NCBI GenBank assembly: GCA_022376515.1
Contig: WTXI01000051.1
Span: 124,001 to 188,000, forward strand
From: Lactifluus volemus
Taxonomy: Eukaryota; Basidiomycota; Agaricomycetes; Russulales; Russulaceae
DNA length: 64,000 nucleotides
Direction: 5' to 3'
Made by a program: the position numbers and the translations under genes. Positions 14,340 to 25,330 of this stretch are shown here, one piece after another; the stretch's first letter is position 1; each line of letters starts with the position of its first letter. The notes below the pieces were generated by a model. It had not been told where the DNA came from and ran no database searches. It saw only the letters and a program-made list of their open reading frames with translations.

Positions 14340-15689
14340 GCAGCGAACCGGAACATGCCGTAGGAAGTGTCTTGTTCTGGCGTCGGGTTGTTGAGCGGTG
14401 GAAGCGGGTTCGGCTGTTCCAGAAATAACAACCAACTTTCGTGTAAGTGAAAACAACGCGATGGAGAGGTGCACACACTTTGGGACCTGGTGTGGCACGA
14501 GTGCCACATAAAGCTTCCGAGCACCTGTTTCGCTTTCTTCATCGGCCTCAAATGAGAGATCGCGCTCCCAAGCTTCCCCCCACGCTTTCGCGTCAAAACC
14601 GTCACGTAGTACCACAACTTTTCCCCAATTGTCCCACCGGGCAGGTACAACGATGCGGTCACGGTCGAGCGTGTTTGGCTTGTGTAAAAACGAAATAGGT
14701 TGCGTGCTGGAGTGGTCGTGCCGTCAAGTAAGCCGTCGGATAGCGAGGCGGGAGGCACGAAAGGACGTGCGACGCATATTGGCGTAAGACATTGAGTGTT
14801 GTCGGTTGTGTGGTCGTGTAGAAGAGGGCTGTGCCATCTGCAAAGAGTGGCGAGATACCGTCCATGCGCTCTCGCCACTCATCACCCTTTCCGTAGACCA
14901 TACGACCCATACTAGAGGCACCCGCACCGACAAGGTCGTTGTTGTCGATCAAGTCTGCTTTTGTGCACACGATGACGGTCCAGCGGTGTTGTGAGTGAAT
15001 GTGCCCGGGCCTAGAGGGAGGATGGTGCCTTGCAGGGTACATGATGCAGCGAGGTGCTCTGCAGACGGTTCAGAATAGCGCTGGAGGTGTGCCTGCCCTA
15101 CCTAGGAGAGAGAATCAGCACTGAGGGATGGGGACGCACAGCGCTCCAGGTGCTCCTCAGAGGTGATTTGGGGCTCGCGCTCTCCGTTACCTTGGACCTA
15201 GTGCTCGACCCAGGCAAGCCAGGTCTGCAACTCTTCGAGGAAGGTCCAGGGTCGTGTCCAGTCCAGCACGAGGAGCGTATAAGACGGAGCAGAAGATTGT
15301 GGGAGGATATCTCAGCGCGTCGCGTTGACTCGGAGGTGTACGTATCGAGCGAGTTGAACAAATGACAGACCTTCTTCTCTCGTCACGTACGTCAGCCCAG
15401 GCGTATCCTAGTGCAAAATCTGTAAAGGGAAGATGTAAGGGTAGTTTTGACCAGTTAAAGGTTGACCAAGAATGAGGGTATCAAACATAATGAAGAGACT
15501 GCTTGACCAGAGATCTTGTGGAGGTGCTTCCGGTGAAGATGAACTTGGTTCATGGCAGAGTTGAGAGCCTGAATGGGTCGTCTCTCTCGTTCTGTCACGC
15601 CTCATCATGGCTGCCGCCGTTGCAATGCCATAGCATAAACCCTCAGACTCTCCCAACTCGCGTGCGATTATCTTTGATTGGATCATCAC
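14340..15689 (-). pseudogene. Dynein light intermediate chain (DLIC) pseudogene
   Basis: Matches the fungal cytoplasmic dynein subunit in order on the minus strand. The pieces are a degraded P-loop (LILGQPLTGQNY, near 15470), DFALGYAWADVRDE (15415), LDWTRPWTFLEELQTWLAWV (15290-15210) and VCTKADLIDNNDLVGAGASS (14960). Then come ALFYTTTQPTTLNVLRQYAS (14820), DRDRIVVPARWDNWGK (14660) and VLRDGFDAKAWGEAWERDL (14610). Damage is visible. The P-loop Lys is replaced (TGQN), and TAG follows WVEH where the family has Trp (near 15210). Frame changes occur after RQYASHVL (about 14775) and before HKPNTLDRDR (about 14690). It ends against the TLS1 relic. Several sequencing errors could mimic this, but the number of lesions argues against it. 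Confidence 0.65.
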
Positions 15690-16090
15690 AGCTAGGACAG
15701 GTCCAATTTAGAGCGCGACCCACTGTGACTCGCTGCACGCTTCTCTCGGTATTCTACTCCCTGAGATGATATAGAGGACTCTCTCAGAGGGGTTAAAAAG
15801 GGTCCATTCGAAGAGGGGTATGGCGGTGTCAAAGTGGGTTATCATGATGCTGACGCTTGGCTCAAGCTCAACAGTCGGTTGGTTTCACGTCTCATGCTTG
15901 GTCCCAGCCGTTAATTCATGTGTCTCTTTGCTCACAGGACGAGTGCGGGCTCTGGGATCCCCATCATGATGTCACAAATGATTAGAATGAGACCTTATGA
16001 TTGGACGTGCACAACAACATACGTAGCAGTTTAGTTGCCGCAGGCTCAAGAAACGCCGCATTGTGGGTACCCAGCGAGCCCACAAACGCG
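15690..16090. other. Unassigned intergenic sequence
   Basis: No open frame with a recognisable domain was seen. Confidence 0.4.
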
Positions 16091-16870
16091 CATCACGCGA
16101 TCCCTATCGCCAAGCTCTCGCGGCCGGACCCGATCCGATTCTATGTCTCCTCTCTTCGAAGACGAGTTGTATGACAGTGGCGTGTCCCATCTCCTAGTCC
16201 GCATTGTGCGTCCCTCTCCTTCAGAACTGACCCATCCAATGCCGGCTCAAGCCTTTGCACGACTTTAAGACCAGACATGCTGCTCTTGGGGTGGACCAGA
16301 CCAATCTGGCGATCATGTTGTCTCGCAATAATTGCGAGGTTCAAGTTGACCCCGTTACTCACAACCACGTATTCTTGTAATAAAGCTCTAGCTGTCTGTT
16401 TGTGATGCTAGATGGCCGTCATTATCCACGTGCCGTCGGGGGACTGGCGATGGATCACTTACCCCTCCGGTGAAACGAGGCTTGCAGCAGCCTCCTTACC
16501 ATCTCCATCACGCATCGTTACACGCATCGATCCTTGCTCGCCTCATATCCCTGTCCGCTTCACCCTGCGTGTCGACTTCCCGTGCGTACGATACGCGTAT
16601 ATACCACCCGCTTGCATCAGCGCCACCGCTCGTCGTGCGCGAGACACGCGACTGGGAGGCGCCCTATGAGCGCGTTAAGGGGGTACTGCTCGCCCTCTCA
16701 TCCTTCACCTAGGCTAGTCCTCCTCTGACGTCCCTTGTTGGGTTTCCCCAGGCATTGTCGCGACGAGATGGCTTGATGCTGCTAACCGACCGGAACTTTA
16801 TTTGGCAAAGTCTTGCCGAAGGATGAGTCACAGGAGACCGGCATTGGCACGGGCTGCTGTCGTGCAGGTC
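16091..16870 (+). pseudogene. TIP41: TIP41-like protein fragment (relic 2)
   Basis: Second decayed TIP41 copy, better preserved in places than the one at 7.4 kb. It reads IPIAKLSRPDPIRFY (16098-16142), LFEDELYDSGVSHLLVRIVR (16152-16212), YDTRIYHPLASAPPLVVRET followed by RDWEAPYERVK (16585-16680), LTDRNFIWQSLAE (16782-16820) and PKDESQETGIGTG (16815-16852). The pieces are in different frames with unrelated DNA between them. The two relics share 3' flanking sequence (7740-7830 and 16690-16780), so they stem from one duplication. Confidence 0.65.
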
Positions 16871-18216
16871 GCTACGTTGCAATCGTGGTGGTAAAAGCGA
16901 GTTGCATTATCCGACGAGGCCGCCTGTCTCTCGTATCCTGGTGTATTCATACTCAATGTTATGCCAGTGAGTGGCAAGTGGTGTCGCTGTATTTCTAGTG
17001 ACGTAGTAACGCAGCTTGGCGTCTTGACATTAATCAGATTGATGACGCAGCCAGAACGTCCCTTCCTGACTGTCGAAACGTAGCCAGTAGCCCGTTTGGA
17101 GTAGGTATAGCGGAGGAGGAACGACAGTTTTGCTGACCTCAAAGCGAGTCATCGAAATTCACACTTCTGCCGTCGTCTGGTGGACCTCTCTCGCTGGTTT
17201 CTGTGCATAAACGGGAAGGAGGGTCCTACTGGCGAACATTCTCCCACTGTCAGACACTCCCCTGTTGTCGATGGTAGTCAGGTGGCATGCTTTGACTGCG
17301 AAGCCGAGTGCAAAGAGGATTCGATTCGCAGGGATTGCACCGGAGTCCCGATATAAGTGCGACAGGAACAACGCTGAGCTTTCTTCTGGTTCCGAGTCTA
17401 CAACGCCGCTGAGCTGAACACTTATCGATTTCATAAAATATATGATTGCGCTGGCCATTGTCCCGCAGGTTATTCTTGGAACTTGGCGATGGTTCGCGAG
17501 GCTGCGGATTCGACTTTCCGTCACTGATTACAGTTCAAGTTAAAGAAAATAACTTGCAGCGTAGTCCAAGTACCTCCACGTCAAGTCGGCGCGTGCAGCC
17601 ATTGTCCTCAGAGTCTTCCACAACCCTCTCCTTAATGTCACGGTATTCTTTCCTCGCCTACGCTGCACCTCTTATCAACTACAGACGGTAAGGTCTTGTG
17701 AACAATGCTCAATACGTCAAGGATATTTGTACAAGGTGAATAAAACTACGCCATATACTACCACAAGACTCAAAGAGAACTGTTGGCCATTGCAGACCCC
17801 CTGTACCAGGTTCCTCCAATGGCAGATCGTTCATCTCCCAATTCCAAACAGGCTCGTGTCAACGTCAAAAAGAGCACTGGTGACAGTTACAGACCTTAGT
17901 GGCCCAGATGGCCGGGAATGCAAGCCCTCCCTTATATATGTGTAATGTATTAACTCGACAGCGAGTGGGTTATTTGGCCTACTTTCGATCTGCCCCATAC
18001 ATCACTTCGCGGCTGGAGAAAATGCGTGCAGCGCAGGCTTACCACCCTTTAAGTTGTCGCTTTTGTTTTCCGCCCAGTACGTTGTATTGCACTGGAGGCA
18101 GGAAGCGAGACGCATCGTCATAGAGATATGGGTCCCCACCAAATTGGTAGCCGCCCGAAACCCATGGGTATCGGTTGTTACAATGACGAGTTATGACACA
18201 GTTGACTGTACTACCA
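16871..18216. other. Unassigned region
   Basis: Several frames of 60-121 residues (the longest at 17159-17524, minus) show no domain I recognise and no convincing splice structure. Confidence 0.35.
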
Positions 18217-21200
18217 CTAGTACGGCCCTCTCATAACCACGTCCTGATCATCCTTTTCCCAACCATAATCCAGCATCCACTCTGTGTAACCAGATTCTGA
18301 CACTAGTCGGTTGAGTGGAAGCATATGTTGTATTTCGCGATCTTCACTATCCGGCAAAGGCGTGGTCATCTGGAGCAATGTCGCAAACTCTTTCTCTATA
18401 CCCATCGTTTTCAAGATGCCGTATGTTTCTGCAGATGCGCCACGAATGAACACAGAATATCGATTGTAACGGTCCATTTCCCAGCGTATATTGTTGATTT
18501 CCCCCTGTGATATCCCTGATTCCGCAACCTTCGCAAGTGCAGTAGCGGCCTCCCATCGATCAACAAGTGTTGAATAAAGAGCTTCAGTTACAGGTTCGGA
18601 AGGAGTCGACAATATCTTCGATTTGGACTCTCGGTAATTGGAGTCGTTGCCAAGTTCCAAAAGCAGCGCGAGATAGGGGAGAGGTTCGTGACGGTCACGA
18701 GGAATGCCAATCGGGCGTATCGCGAATCCTGCCTGTTTGTCTGCCGCTTCCTTGAATTTTACCTGGCCAGCAATCGCAGAAAGGCACAAAGGATCGAACC
18801 GGTCAGTACCAGTAACTGAGCCAATATACAAGGGGATAACGAAGTCAATTGACACTTGATTGGGGCAGCATTGCAGGGCTGCACCTCGAGCCCATAAGTT
18901 TGCAAGAAAGTGCCTGAATTTCCGAATTAATTCATTGAGATAGGAAACAAGGCAATATTCTACGCACATATTCGGACACTCAGGCATGGGATCCCTCGTC
19001 ACCATCCAGTGTGTAAAATTCACGTGTGCATTTCCAAAGGCTTTGCTAAATTCAACTTCATAGGGAAACATCCAATTGTTGTGGCCAAAAAGGTTTTTGA
19101 GAAGATCAAACAAGGGGAGGGGTTGGAGAAGGTACTTCCAGCGTGCTTGGGCTAGATGAGAAACGTCACGAGCAATGAGGAGAAGTGTGCGGGCAGCAAG
19201 TTCACCCCAAGTGCCCTTTTCGACAAGTCCCCCGCTGCAAAGGTCGGAGGCCAACGTCTTCAATGCAAACCCTAAGTTGTAGTGAGATTCATACAAGAGT
19301 TCAGCACTACCAAGTGCAAGGACTGGCTCTGACGGCGAATGTGTGTAGAAATGTTCACTACGAGTGGAGAAGCCAGTGAGAAGCCTCATGTGGTGTGTGA
19401 TACTGCGATCAGCAAGCTCTACAGCTTCTGAGCCAGTCAAAACAGCATCAAGACAGAGGCGTTGCGAGAGTACTGCAAAGACGTGGTCTTTATTCCTTGG
19501 GTCGAAGCCTGAGGGATTTGCACATGTAAGCTTCAAGGCAGCCAGGGCTACCAGCTCGCCTTCTTCAACTTCAGGGAGAAGTGCACTCCACCTAGTGTAA
19601 AAGGTAAGCAATTGTTGTTCACGGATGGAGATCACGCACATTGGCCTTCCGTATTGGCATAAATGCTCGATCGTTCGGAGATCTGCCATGGAGACAACCT
19701 CCGCCGGTGCTTTCTTCTTAGCGATCACTTGCTGATCAAATCCAAGGGCAATGTACGGTAGCAGAAGCTCTTCCACCTCATTCCTGAGTCTCAGAGAAAG
19801 CACTGTTTCGCGTAAGCTAGTGACACTCATAAAATAAGAGAAACTGACTGTTGGCGGGGCGTGGAGAATAATACGTAATGTGGGACTTAGTTCCCATAAA
19901 GGTATACCACATATTTGCTGATAGTGGTTGATTGTGTACCAGGCGCAAGATGACCCAAAAGAGTACATCCAAATTTTGAGCTTCATCAAAATACATTACC
20001 GCCATATCTTGACCCAACGAGGAAAGAAAATCCATAAGATTCTTCGTAGAATCCCCGACAATGTCATCGTAACACCTTCGCGATGGTTTGGCAGAGATGT
20101 AGCCAGGGGGAATGGATTGCCTTTTAGGACTGGTCCCGGGATTGATTGCCACCGTAGCTCGCTCTTTCAGCTATGAAACGAAATGACTGAAAGCTAGAAA
20201 TAAAGAGGAGGAGTAACTGACGTTGTTCGCCAGTCTGACCACCTCTTCAAAAAATTCCGACCGATAATTGGGTATATCTGACTCGGACTCAATTAGTCCA
20301 TGCCAATGTGCAAGTAACTGTTGTCCGTCGAAATTATGCAATGCTTGTAGTGACCGCAGGTAAAATAGCATCACTGAATGAGCTGCGGAAAGGAAGCAGG
20401 CGATTTTGGCCTCGGCAGAGATGCTCAAGTCATTGTCCTTTGGTATGGCCGCAAAGTATCTAACAACCGGCAGATCAGGTGGGGGATAGCCTGGCTCGCC
20501 CTCGCCGCGGAGACAAATCGGAAGCGTAAATATTTGTTTGCCAACCTAACAGACACATTCAGTGTTGTGGGTTAAGAGGAAAGTAAGCGTACCTCCATAA
20601 GCAGACGTGACTTGCCTGTGCCCGAACTCTGGACAACAGAAACCGATTTAGCATAGAGTAGCTTTCGTCCTTTTCCCCTTGTTTCAGCTTTCCGGAGATA
20701 TTCCAGGAATTTGTGGGCGTGAACGCCAACAAAGGGATTTGTGTGGTATGCCTTTGTGTGCCCTTCCAAAAGAGCTTGTGAATTGTCAACGACGTTATGC
20801 GGGAAGAACATACTCTCTACATGGGAATCACTGGGACGAGGTGTGAGTATCCAAACCGACTCAAGTATAGGAAGCACGTACTTCAGGTAGTCAGTCCAAT
20901 AGTCAAGACGGGGACGCGGAGCAGGATTCCGAAGACTCGCTGTGGAAAAGCTTAATAGTAATGTTAGAACGCACGGGCAAGGACGTACGATGCGTTGCCA
21001 GATTTTCCCAATTACGCTCCTCTATGCCCATGAAAACTCCTTCCTTCCACTTCTTCAGCTTATCGTCCTTCAAGGTTTTCGCAAACATTCGGGCTTCATG
21101 ATGCCCGTTGTGCCGAAAGAAAAGATGCGCCTTTGAACTTGAGGACAGTTGGTAGGACAGTTCCTGAATTATAGAAAAAGTCAAGGAGTCCCACTCCGAC

Positions 21201-21349
21201 TCGGACTCCCACATATCCATGTCCTCGGCCTCAAAAGCACGAGTCTTCCACCTCTGGACTTTTGACTCATGGTTCATCGCGTCATTAAGCGTGGACAGTT
21301 CGTCCGGCGAGAGGCCAACTTCGCGAGAAATTGATTGGTCAACATCCAT
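18217..21349 (-). CDS. Large P-loop NTPase with possible PD-(D/E)xK nuclease-like domain (CR-effector-like)
   Basis: Five exons (21349-20989, 20939-20593, 20545-20222, 20170-19845, 19816-18217) join in phase to give 985 residues. An N-terminal 120-residue acidic region starts MDVDQSISREVGLSPDEL. A Walker A-like motif QSSGTGKSRLLMEV lies near residue 230, and a Walker B-like VMYFDEAQNL near residue 390. In the C-terminal third, SIDFVIPLYIG is followed by LSAIAGQVKFKEA. That spacing resembles the D...QxK core of restriction-like folds. NTPase plus nuclease-like domain recalls eukaryotic CR (Crinkler-RHS) proteins, but that link is inference. The junction 19845/19816 uses a weak GTTTCT donor. 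The 5' end is duplicated at 9391-9912. Substrate and location in the cell cannot be judged. Confidence 0.6.
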
Positions 21350-21547
21350 TTCTCTGGATTAGGGGTGAAGTGTGTGGATCGGTGAGTGGCAAACCGTGAC
21401 GTGTAAAGGAGGACGAGAAGAAGTGTATTTCAAGTTGGGCCAACCATACTATATACATGTTGAGAGAGGATCTACGATGTCCGTGACGTCACAGTCCGTC
21501 AATAGTAGCGCAAAGTTACAGTAACTTATATGGTGGGTATTTCACAT

Positions 21548-21585
21548 ATAGTGTTGCCGCGGCTCACAAGCCGAGGCAACACTAT
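21548..21585. repeat. Short inverted repeat (16 bp arms, 6 bp loop)
   Basis: Arms ATAGTGTTGCCGCGGC and GCCGAGGCAACACTAT pair with one mismatch. It lies in the segment present in Y' but absent from Y, so it came with an insertion or was lost from Y. Confidence 0.7.
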
Positions 21586-22399
21586 TCACATACAACCCAG
21601 AGGGGTTGGCCTGTTTTGGGTGGTACGTTGTGCCAAACCGTCCACTTGAATTGTCCAGTTAGCCATGATTGTCATAGTTACCATCACTGGCACTGTACCC
21701 CTCTCCACCCGATGGCTCTGTATTCAAGGATTTGGTCAGCGCAGACGCTTCCGCGATGGATCATGATAATCTGGAACTCGGGGCTGCCGGTACAAATTCT
21801 CTATCTGAACGTACAGATGGGAAACCTTCTCCACCCCCTAGTCTCGTATCACCGTCTTTGGACCCTTGTTTTAAGTCCCTCGAGATGTCCAGGATAGGCT
21901 CAGAACCAAGTCAAGACCACCCACCTCCCGGCGACACCCGTTAGACATCTGTCCCTGGGATTACGCAGGAGGCTGAATGAGTGGAGGTGCACGAGCACGA
22001 AGACTCGGAGGACGAGACTGCTGAAGCTGTGGAGGAGGAGGCACACAAAGGTGAGGATGAGGCCGCTGATGGGCGGCGTGGTTTTCTGCCCTTTGTCATC
22101 ACCCTTGACGACGAACTAAGATTACTGTGACCTACAGGCTGGCAACGAGCAAAGTGACCTTTTCCTTCTCCACACCCGGTCAAGTATTTAGGGATTAGGG
22201 ACAGCGGAGGCGGGATGACAGGCATAGGAAGCGTAGCGGACATTGTACAGTTACCCGATGCCGAGATACAGTCATGGTAAGCATTAGACACCGCGGCTTC
22301 ATCCCTGTCCACTACTTCCTTGGGGCAGCACCCGACCCTCCACCGGCATCATCACATCTCCATCCAAGACATGCAGCGCTGTGGGACCATCGCCACATC

Positions 22400-23103
22400 C
22401 GATTTCCGTGTCGCATTCAACCCGGAGTGCTTTCTTCCCCAGTTTCTGCCAGACCCGCCAGTCGCACGCACGTTCCGGACCCTCCAGGTGCGATCATATT
22501 CGGTAATGCCGCGTGCCAACTTTCTTGCACGCCCGCCATTCACAGAGACGGCGATGAGCCTGTACGTGGATGGGTCGTGCGCCTCTCAAGTGAACGATTT
22601 CTTGACAAACGCCGGGTACGATGTGGAGACGCACGAGGGCGAGTTTGTTTTCTTCAAGGAGGGAGAGAATGGCCAAGTCATATACAAAATTGTGCTCCAG
22701 ATTGGCGTACTCGATTCGCCGACAGTGTTCAAAATGTCTCGGCCAGTGCGTGGGCGAGAAAGCCACGATGCGAGAGGTGACTGACCTGTAACGGGGCTTC
22801 ACACACTTTACCGACGTCATCACATTCGATGGCGCATATTCACTCTTCCCCGCTCTATACGATAAGGAGGAGCCCGGTGCAGACTCCGCGATACCCACCG
22901 CGCAATTGCGATCGAAATTTCGTAGCTTTTCAGATTGTTCTAGCTGGGTCGTCGCGAGCATGGTGTCGCCACCGCCTGAACAGGACGATCGGCAACGCCC
23001 CAAAACCCAACTGCGCGGTGTAGTGCTGCGCTCAAACTTGAAGCTGCTACGGCTTGATCATGTCATGTGTTCCCTGAGCGACCGAGTTGTTCTTTCGTGC
23101 TAG
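22400..23103 (+). pseudogene. Unrecognised coding sequence in duplicate Y' (gene or relic)
   Basis: Better preserved partner of 10530-11261. One frame runs FRVAFNPECFLPQFLPDP, then VDGSCASQVNDFLTNAGYDV and EGENGQVIYKIVLQIGVLDS. A possible intron (GTGACT donor near 22778) may lead to FTDVITFDGAYSLFPALYDK and RSKFRSFSDCSSWVV, with a stop at 23103. No upstream start or complete model could be built. The family is unknown to me. Confidence 0.4.
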
Positions 23104-23602
23104 GCATGGCACCCACGCATTTGCAAGGAAGGGCTGTCGCCGCCTCACCGTCGTCATTTGAACTGACTCGCGACTTGGGTGTACAGTTGTGTGTGTTTGA
23201 CACCCTGCACGCGTCTCCGAGTCAATAAACTTGTCAATGATCAGGGCGGTAGTACGCTTCCTTCTGACCCCTCAGACGCGCCAACGTAGAAACCGGAATC
23301 AATCTAAAGGTCTGAGGGTCCTTGGGAACTAGCCGTTCAAGACTTGCAGTTGTGATCCACTTGTGCCGTGATTGGGCTTTTGCGCATTTATCGAAAAGGC
23401 AATCGAATGAATGAACAATGATTCTCGAGTCTGTGAGTAGTTTGAATCTCCGCACAGGTAGAGAACTCGAACTAATCATGTAGCCTTGGTCACATAAACG
23501 ATGTTGTATATAGGCTATGGGTTGTCTAGCAGTGCCTAGGCCTAAGCCATCTTATATATTATTGAGTTGAAAAGAAAGACTGAAAATGCCCGGGAAATTG
23601 CC

Positions 23603-25330
23603 TTAGATATATACCCATTCATCCCCGATGTCCACGTGCGCATGCTTCCGCAAAGTTTCCAATGCATCTCCATCAACACTACAATCGATGAGGATCACCT
23701 CCAGGCCGTGCCGGCTACGTACCAGCTCAACAAGTTCATATCCAACGTTCATGATATCGTGAGTTGCGAAACCTGGACTTGGGGTTCCCCGCAAAGCCAG
23801 CCTCTTGACATTCCAAAGAGCGAGGCCGTCCAGCTGCTGCTCGCCCGTGTACTTTATGACGCATTGGGTAACGTAGAGTTTCTGAAGTCGCGGGAGGAGA
23901 TCGTAGGCGGGTAGCCTGGAAAGAAGGGATGAAGTACCCCGGTGGAGTCGTAAGCTATCCACGGACGGCAAACTACGAGCGATCAATTCCCAGTGCATCG
24001 TCGTCATCGATATCATCCCGACACCACGGGTAGTCACCTCGAGTTGTTCCACGTCAGGCACGACGATGAGGTCTTGCACCTTCGTCGTCCCCAACTCCGT
24101 CTCGCACAGACTGGCCAGATGGAAAAACGGGCTCGAGTGCTCTAGCAAACTTTCGCTCCGGGGATCTACCGGACTCTCGACCCAATCAATCTGGAACAAG
24201 AAGAGCGCGTCATCTTGCGACGTCGACGTGGCTCGAGCCGAGGCCGAACGCGTCCACGTGGCAAAGGACCCCCGCGCGGGACCGCCGGTAACGCGCGCCA
24301 CCCGCAAGTCGCCATCGTCAGCACGTGGAGCCGAATCACGCGGGACGAAAGTTCGCATCGTGGAAAGTAAACTTGACCAACGTTCCCAACTTGACACAGC
24401 CCACGAGCGCCAGAAGAGGTGTCTGCGTACGGTGGATGGCGCGTCTATGCGCAGGGAAAGCAACACGAAGCGTCGCGGCGTGGTATCTCGGAACGAGATC
24501 AAATTGAGGTGTGGTAGCGTCACTCGCGCTGGTGACGGCGACGACGATGCGAGACCGTCGGGATTGTCAGCTTCCTCCCACACCGCGCGACAATGCTGTA
24601 CCCGTAAAACTTCAAGTAGCGGCATTGCCCTGAGGGCATCGAGGAGCTCAAGAATCGAAAAGTCCGCTCCGGTCGTGAATTCCGTGATACCCTTGAAGAG
24701 CCAAAGCGGTGCTCGGATGCAAGTGTCGGCTGCGAAGGTCAGGCATCGCAAGTTGGGCGCTTTGCCGCCGAAAAGTGTTTCTGGAAGTTGCACGGGTGGG
24801 CCGCTGTCGTAAATGGAAAAGCAGAGAGATTCGAGTGGGGATGGACTTCGGAGGTGATTGAGTAAATGGAGAATGTCTACGCGGAGACCGACGAGGCGAA
24901 GGGTGCGTATTCTGGATGCGGAAAAGAGCAGCTCGGAAGCGGCGAGTGGGTGAAGGCCCTGGAGGCCCCCTGGGGACGAGCTGATTCGAACGTCGATGTG
25001 GACGGGAAGAGGTGCGGAGCGCTCCAACATTGTCTTGGCCCAGGAGATGGGAAGACCAGGAGTGATTGAGGACCAGAGTTGGTGCAGGCCGAGTGCGGCG
25101 GAGCGCCAGTAACGACAAACGTGAGTTACGGCGATCCAATCTGGACGACTCTGAGAAGATAAGGACAAGTAATCCTCTCGTTCTGATGTATAGAGCCTCG
25201 CCAAGAGAAGGAAGATGTTCTGGAGAAGCTCGACGGGGAGCTGAACGGCTGCGGATCTTTGATTCCATAATAAATGTTGATGTTAGATTGAAAAGACGCG
25301 ATGTATGCGCTACACGTACGACCGAGGCAT
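23603..25330 (-). CDS. F-box protein with leucine-rich repeat-like region
   Basis: Likely substrate-recognition subunit of an SCF ubiquitin ligase. A tiny first exon (25330-25320: Met-Pro-Arg-Ser split codon), a GTACGT donor and an AAAG acceptor lead in phase into the large exon 25256-23603, 554 residues in all. The F-box reads LPVELLQNIFLLLARLY, followed by the conserved agaricomycete pattern WIAVTHVCRYWRSAALGLHQ and LWSSI. The rest has irregular leucine-rich segments (RTLRLVGLRVDILHLLNHLR, LLEVLRVQHCR, LQKLYVTQCVI, VKRLALRG). The tail is DIGDEWVYI. Target unknown. Such genes form large, fast-changing families in mushrooms. Confidence 0.85.

Larger units (their letters stand above)
20827..23427. 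repeat. Segmental duplicate Y' (paired with 9391-11575)
   Basis: Contains the first exons of the NTPase gene and its upstream flank. Alignment to 9391-11575 is nearly continuous, apart from an insertion around 21540-21720 and a divergent stretch near 22140-22390. Homology ends at about 23427, just after the shared ATGAACAATGATTCT. Confidence 0.85.

Noticed and set aside
24066..24812. 248-residue plus-strand open frame
   Set aside because: It lies opposite the F-box protein exon, is basic and low in structure, and has no splice or domain support: a shadow frame.
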